A stretch of DNA of 9,154 nucleotides from Oscillospiraceae bacterium (lineage in GTDB: Bacteria > Bacillota > Clostridia > Oscillospirales > Ruminococcaceae): NCBI GenBank assembly GCA_017544185.1, contig JAFYEQ010000376.1:1-9154 (forward strand), written 5' to 3'. The position numbers and the translations under genes are program-made. The notes under the pieces are model-generated. The model was not told the origin of the DNA. It saw only the letters and a list, made by a program, of their open reading frames with translations, and did no database searches. Positions 5,836 through 9,154 of this stretch are shown here, piece after piece. How positions within the stretch are numbered: the stretch's first letter is position 1; each line of letters starts with the position of its first letter.

Positions 5836-8800
5836 ATGACGATATTTGAAAGACTTTTGCCGCTCCTGGAGAGGAGCGAGATACATAAGGCCGTTACGGA
5901 CACCCTTGCAAGGGGATATTCTCCCTTGGGGGTGTCCGGTATATCCTCGGTGAGCAAGTCAGTCTTCTCGCTGTACCTGTGCCGTATGCTGCACAGACAG
6001 GCCGTGGTGGTATGCGAGGACGAGGCTCAGGCCCGACGGATGGCCGATGATATGCGGGAGCTGGCCTCCCCGATGATGGATATAGCCCATTTCCCCGCCA
6101 AGGAACTCTCCCTCGGCGGGGCTGAAGCCGTGTCCAGAGAATACGAGCATGAGCGCCTCAGGGTGCTCTATAGCTTCAGGCACGGGGAGACAGACGTGGT
6201 GACGGTGAGCGCGGAGTCGCTGATGCAGCGCACTCTCCCGCCCTCTGCGCTGGACGGAGCTTCCGTGCGTATAGAGGCCGGATCGGTGCTGGACACCAAG
6301 GAGCTGGCGGAGAAGCTGTCCGCGTCGGGGTATACCCGCGTGGACGAGGTGACCTCCCCCGCCCAGTTCGCCGTGCGCGGCTCCATATTCGATATATGGA
6401 GCGTGGCTGAGCAGTACCCGGTGAGGATCGAGCTGTGGGACGATGAGATAGACACCATGTCCCGCTACGACCCCGAGACACAGCGCCGTACAGATCCCGT
6501 GGACAGCATCACGGTGATACCGGCACTTGAGGTGTTCTGCGACGCGGAGACCCTGGCCGGCAGGATAGACGAGCTGGCGGCTTCCATACGCAACAAGAAG
6601 GCTCCCAAGATACGCGCCTGTCTTGCCCGCGATGCGGACAAGCTGCGCAGCGGCATTATCCCCGGGAGCATAGACAAGTACTTACCCCTTGCATTCAGTG
6701 AGACAGCCCGTATCACCGACCACGGGGACGATCCGCTGGTGATAGTATGCGAGTACAACAACTGTGTGGCCAAGGCCAGAGCGGCGTACAGCCTGTACAC
6801 TGAGGACGTGAAGCTCCTGCTGGAGCAGGGCGAGCTGTGCAGAGGGCTGGAGGGCTATATGGACGAGTTCTCGTCCATACTTCCCGAGGCGGATGCGTTC
6901 TTCGACTCGTTCATGAGGTCGATGACCGATGTGTCCCTCAAAAGGCTGCTCACAGCTACAGCTTACCGCACGTCTCCATGGGGCGGTGAGATACGTGTGC
7001 TGGAGGAGGACCTGAGGAGCCTTATCAACAGAGGCTTCAGCGTGACGGTGCTGGCAGGCTCGGAGAAGACCCTGCCCATCATAGCGGAGGACCTGAGGTC
7101 CGAGGGGATACCCTGCGACCTGCTGTCGGAGGGTGGTGAACTGCGTCCCGGACGGGTGCTGCTGACCACGGGTGCGCTGTCGTCTGGCTTTGAGCTCCCC
7201 GATATACGCACGGCGCTGATCACACAGGTGAAGGCGCTGTCCTCCAAGAAGCGCAAGGTAAAAAAGAAGCCCGGCGAGGAGATACGCTCGCTGGCAGACC
7301 TGTCCCGCGGGGATCTGGTGGTACACGCCATGCACGGCATAGGCAGGTTCGACGGGATAAGCAAGATCGAGATAGACGACGTGACCAAGGACTACATCAC
7401 GATCAAGTACGCAGGCACGGGCGTGCTCCATGTGCCCGTGACTCAGATGGATCTGGTGTCAAGATATATAGGCCCCCGTGATGACGAGGGAGTCAAGCTG
7501 GACCGCCTGTCCTCGGGGGACTGGCAGAAGCGCAAGCAGAAGGCAAAGAAGGCCGTCAAGGATATGGCGGATGAGCTCATCAAGCTCTACGCTGCCCGCG
7601 CCCATACCAAGGGGCATCCTTTCCCCGCCGATGATGACTGGCAGCATGACTTCGAGGCACGTTTCGACTACACTGAGACTGACGATCAGCTGAGGTGTAC
7701 CGAGGAGATCAAAGCGGATATGCAGCGCCCTATACCCATGGACAGGCTCTTATGCGGAGACGTGGGCTTCGGCAAGACCGAGGTGGCCTTCCGTGCGGCT
7801 TTCAAGTGCATGGAGGACGGCAAGCAGTGCGCCATACTCGTGCCCACCACGGTACTTGCATGGCAGCACTACCAGTCGGCGGTGAAGCGCTTCGAGCACT
7901 TCCCCTTCACCATAGAGCTGCTGAGCCGCTTCAGATCCAAGAAGGAGCAGGCAAGAGTATTGGAGCAGCTGGCTGCGGGCACGGTGGATATGGTGATCGG
8001 CACCCACAGGCTGGTGCAAAAGGACGTACAGTTCGCAGACCTGGGTCTGGCGGTGATAGACGAGGAGCAGCGCTTCGGTGTAGCCCACAAGGAGCGCTTC
8101 AAGGAGACCTTCGTGGGCATAGACGTGCTGACCCTGTCGGCTACGCCCATACCCCGCACGCTGAATATGGCCATGAGCGGCATACGCGATATGAGCGTCA
8201 TAGAGGAGCCTCCCGTGGACCGCTATCCCGTGCAGACCTACGTCATAGAGCATGACGGGGGAGTGATACTCCAGGCCATACAGAAGGAGCTGCGCCGCGG
8301 CGGTCAGGTGTACTATATACATAACCGCGTGGAGACCATAGACATGTGTGCGGCAAAGCTGGCACAGGCTCTCCCGGATGCGCGTATAGCCACGGCTCAC
8401 GGGCAGATGCCCGAGGAGAGGCTGTCGGACATATGGAAGGGACTTGTGGAGCAGGAGACGGATATACTGGTCTGCACCACTATCATAGAGACGGGCGTGG
8501 ACGTGGCCAACGTGAACACGCTCATCATCGAGGACGCAGACCGCTTCGGACTGTCCCAGCTGTATCAGCTCAGGGGCCGTGTGGGACGCTCCAACCGCCG
8601 CGCCTACGCCTACTTCACCTTCAAGCGGGGCAAGGTGCTGACCGAGGTGGCGGCACGCAGGCTCAGCGCTATACGTGAGTTCACACAGTTCGGCAGCGGC
8701 TTCAGGATAGCCATGCGCGATCTGGAGATACGCGGCGCGGGCTCCATACTCGGCGGCTCCCAGCACGGTCATATGGAGGCCGTGGGCTACGATATGTACA

Positions 8801-9154
8801 TACGTATGCTCAACGAAGCCATAGCCGAGGAGACGGGCAAGGAGCTGCCCCCCGCTCCCGAGGACTGCCTGATCGACCTGTCCATAGATGCCCATATCCC
8901 CGAGGACTATATAGGCTCGGTGCCCGGGCGTCTGGAAGCTTACAGGCGCATAGCGGGCATATGCACCGCCGAGGAGAGCAGCGACCTGATCGACGAGCTG
9001 ATCGACCGCTACGGCGATCCTCCCAAGGCCATACTCGGTCTTATAAACGTGTCGCTGATACGGAACATGGCATCCAAGGCGGGCGTGACGGAGATATCCC
9101 AGCGGGAAGACAGGATCTATATGTACATACGCACTGCAGCGCCCGAGCAGATCA
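5836..9154 (+). CDS. mfd: Transcription-repair coupling factor Mfd (3' end outside window)
   Basis: Mfd is an ATP-driven translocase that removes RNA polymerase stalled at DNA lesions and recruits UvrA for nucleotide excision repair. The frame is open for 1106 codons to the window end without stop or frameshift; the family is about 1150-1180 residues, so only the last part of domain 7 is missing. In order: UvrB-like N-terminal region (about 1-340, degenerate P-loop), a lysine-rich linker (SKKRKVKKK, about 470-478), the polymerase-interaction domain (VVHAMHGIGRFDG, about 495-507), then the helicase motor with GDVGFGKTE at 641-649 (motif I), DEEQ at 742-745 (II), SATPIPRT at 768-775 (III), TTIIETGVDV at 881-890 (V) and QLRGRVGRS at 911-919 (VI). 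The translocation (TRG) segment follows near 960-995 (EIRGAG...GGSQHGHMEAVGY). The ATG fits the family N-terminus, but no Shine-Dalgarno sequence precedes it. It starts 31 nt after the MCP gene. Confidence 0.97.
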   Translation, partial: MTIFERLLPLLERSEIHKAVTDTLARGYSPLGVSGISSVSKSVFSLYLCRMLHRQAVVVCEDEAQARRMADDMRELASPMMDIAHFPAKELSLGGAEAVSREYEHERLRVLYSFRHGETDVVTVSAESLMQRTLPPSALDGASVRIEAGSVLDTKELAEKLSASGYTRVDEVTSPAQFAVRGSIFDIWSVAEQYPVRIELWDDEIDTMSRYDPETQRRTDPVDSITVIPALEVFCDAETLAGRIDELAASIRNKKAPKIRACLARDADKLRSGIIPGSIDKYLPLAFSETARITDHGDDPLVIVCEYNNCVAKARAAYSLYTEDVKLLLEQGELCRGLEGYMDEFSSILPEADAFFDSFMRSMTDVSLKRLLTATAYRTSPWGGEIRVLEEDLRSLINRGFSVTVLAGSEKTLPIIAEDLRSEGIPCDLLSEGGELRPGRVLLTTGALSSGFELPDIRTALITQVKALSSKKRKVKKKPGEEIRSLADLSRGDLVVHAMHGIGRFDGISKIEIDDVTKDYITIKYAGTGVLHVPVTQMDLVSRYIGPRDDEGVKLDRLSSGDWQKRKQKAKKAVKDMADELIKLYAARAHTKGHPFPADDDWQHDFEARFDYTETDDQLRCTEEIKADMQRPIPMDRLLCGDVGFGKTEVAFRAAFKCMEDGKQCAILVPTTVLAWQHYQSAVKRFEHFPFTIELLSRFRSKKEQARVLEQLAAGTVDMVIGTHRLVQKDVQFADLGLAVIDEEQRFGVAHKERFKETFVGIDVLTLSATPIPRTLNMAMSGIRDMSVIEEPPVDRYPVQTYVIEHDGGVILQAIQKELRRGGQVYYIHNRVETIDMCAAKLAQALPDARIATAHGQMPEERLSDIWKGLVEQETDILVCTTIIETGVDVANVNTLIIEDADRFGLSQLYQLRGRVGRSNRRAYAYFTFKRGKVLTEVAARRLSAIREFTQFGSGFRIAMRDLEIRGAGSILGGSQHGHMEAVGYDMYIRMLNEAIAEETGKELPPAPEDCLIDLSIDAHIPEDYIGSVPGRLEAYRRIAGICTAEESSDLIDELIDRYGDPPKAILGLINVSLIRNMASKAGVTEISQREDRIYMYIRTAAPEQI

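Noticed and set aside
7243..7269. Mfd segment SKKRKVKKK resembling a nuclear localisation signal
   Set aside because: It lies in the basic linker before the polymerase-interaction domain of a bacterial protein, so the likeness is incidental.
7750..8895. A 381-codon minus-strand open frame opposite mfd
   Set aside because: The plus frame carries all helicase motifs of Mfd without interruption, so this is a shadow frame.

Overview
The window looks like a piece of a moderately GC-rich Firmicutes chromosome, most likely a Clostridia/Ruminococcus-type gut bacterium. The clues are consensus sigma-A promoters with 17-bp spacers, a Gram-positive TagD/TarD-type CDP-glycerol enzyme, and a codon habit of ATA for isoleucine in otherwise GC-rich genes. 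The genus is an inference from style; no marker gene settles it.

Layout. Positions 1-49 hold the first 16 codons of an unrecognised minus-strand gene with its own promoter. Positions 182-449 are a minus-strand tRNA-Thr(TGT)-tRNA-Tyr(GTA) unit, complete with promoter and intrinsic terminator. Positions 592-3472 are a minus-strand pair. The upstream gene encodes a large polymer-assembly enzyme with an RgpF-like rhamnan-synthesis domain and a CDP-glycerol glycerophosphotransferase-like domain; the downstream gene is tagD/tarD, which makes CDP-glycerol. Substrate supply and transfer are thus side by side, pointing to glycerol-phosphate decoration of a surface polysaccharide or a teichoic-acid-like polymer. 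Two related hairpin repeats (531-564 and 1029-1067) bracket tagD.

Positions 3473-3810 are a divergent intergenic region. It carries an outward promoter at each end and, between them, a tandem array of about 21 heptamers (3545-3691) that is G-run rich on the plus strand.

The plus strand then carries a FIST-domain sensor (3811-4869), a small soluble methyl-accepting chemotaxis protein (4881-5804), and mfd, the transcription-repair coupling factor (5836 to the window end, where it is cut before its stop). FIST and MCP are 11 nt apart, with the MCP ribosome binding site overlapping the FIST stop, so they probably form a cytoplasmic sensor-transducer pair. mfd follows 31 nt later without an obvious ribosome binding site.

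No clearly new multi-gene system is visible. The features most worth following up are the heptamer array between two divergent promoters, the covarying hairpin pair around tagD, and the FIST/soluble-MCP pair.
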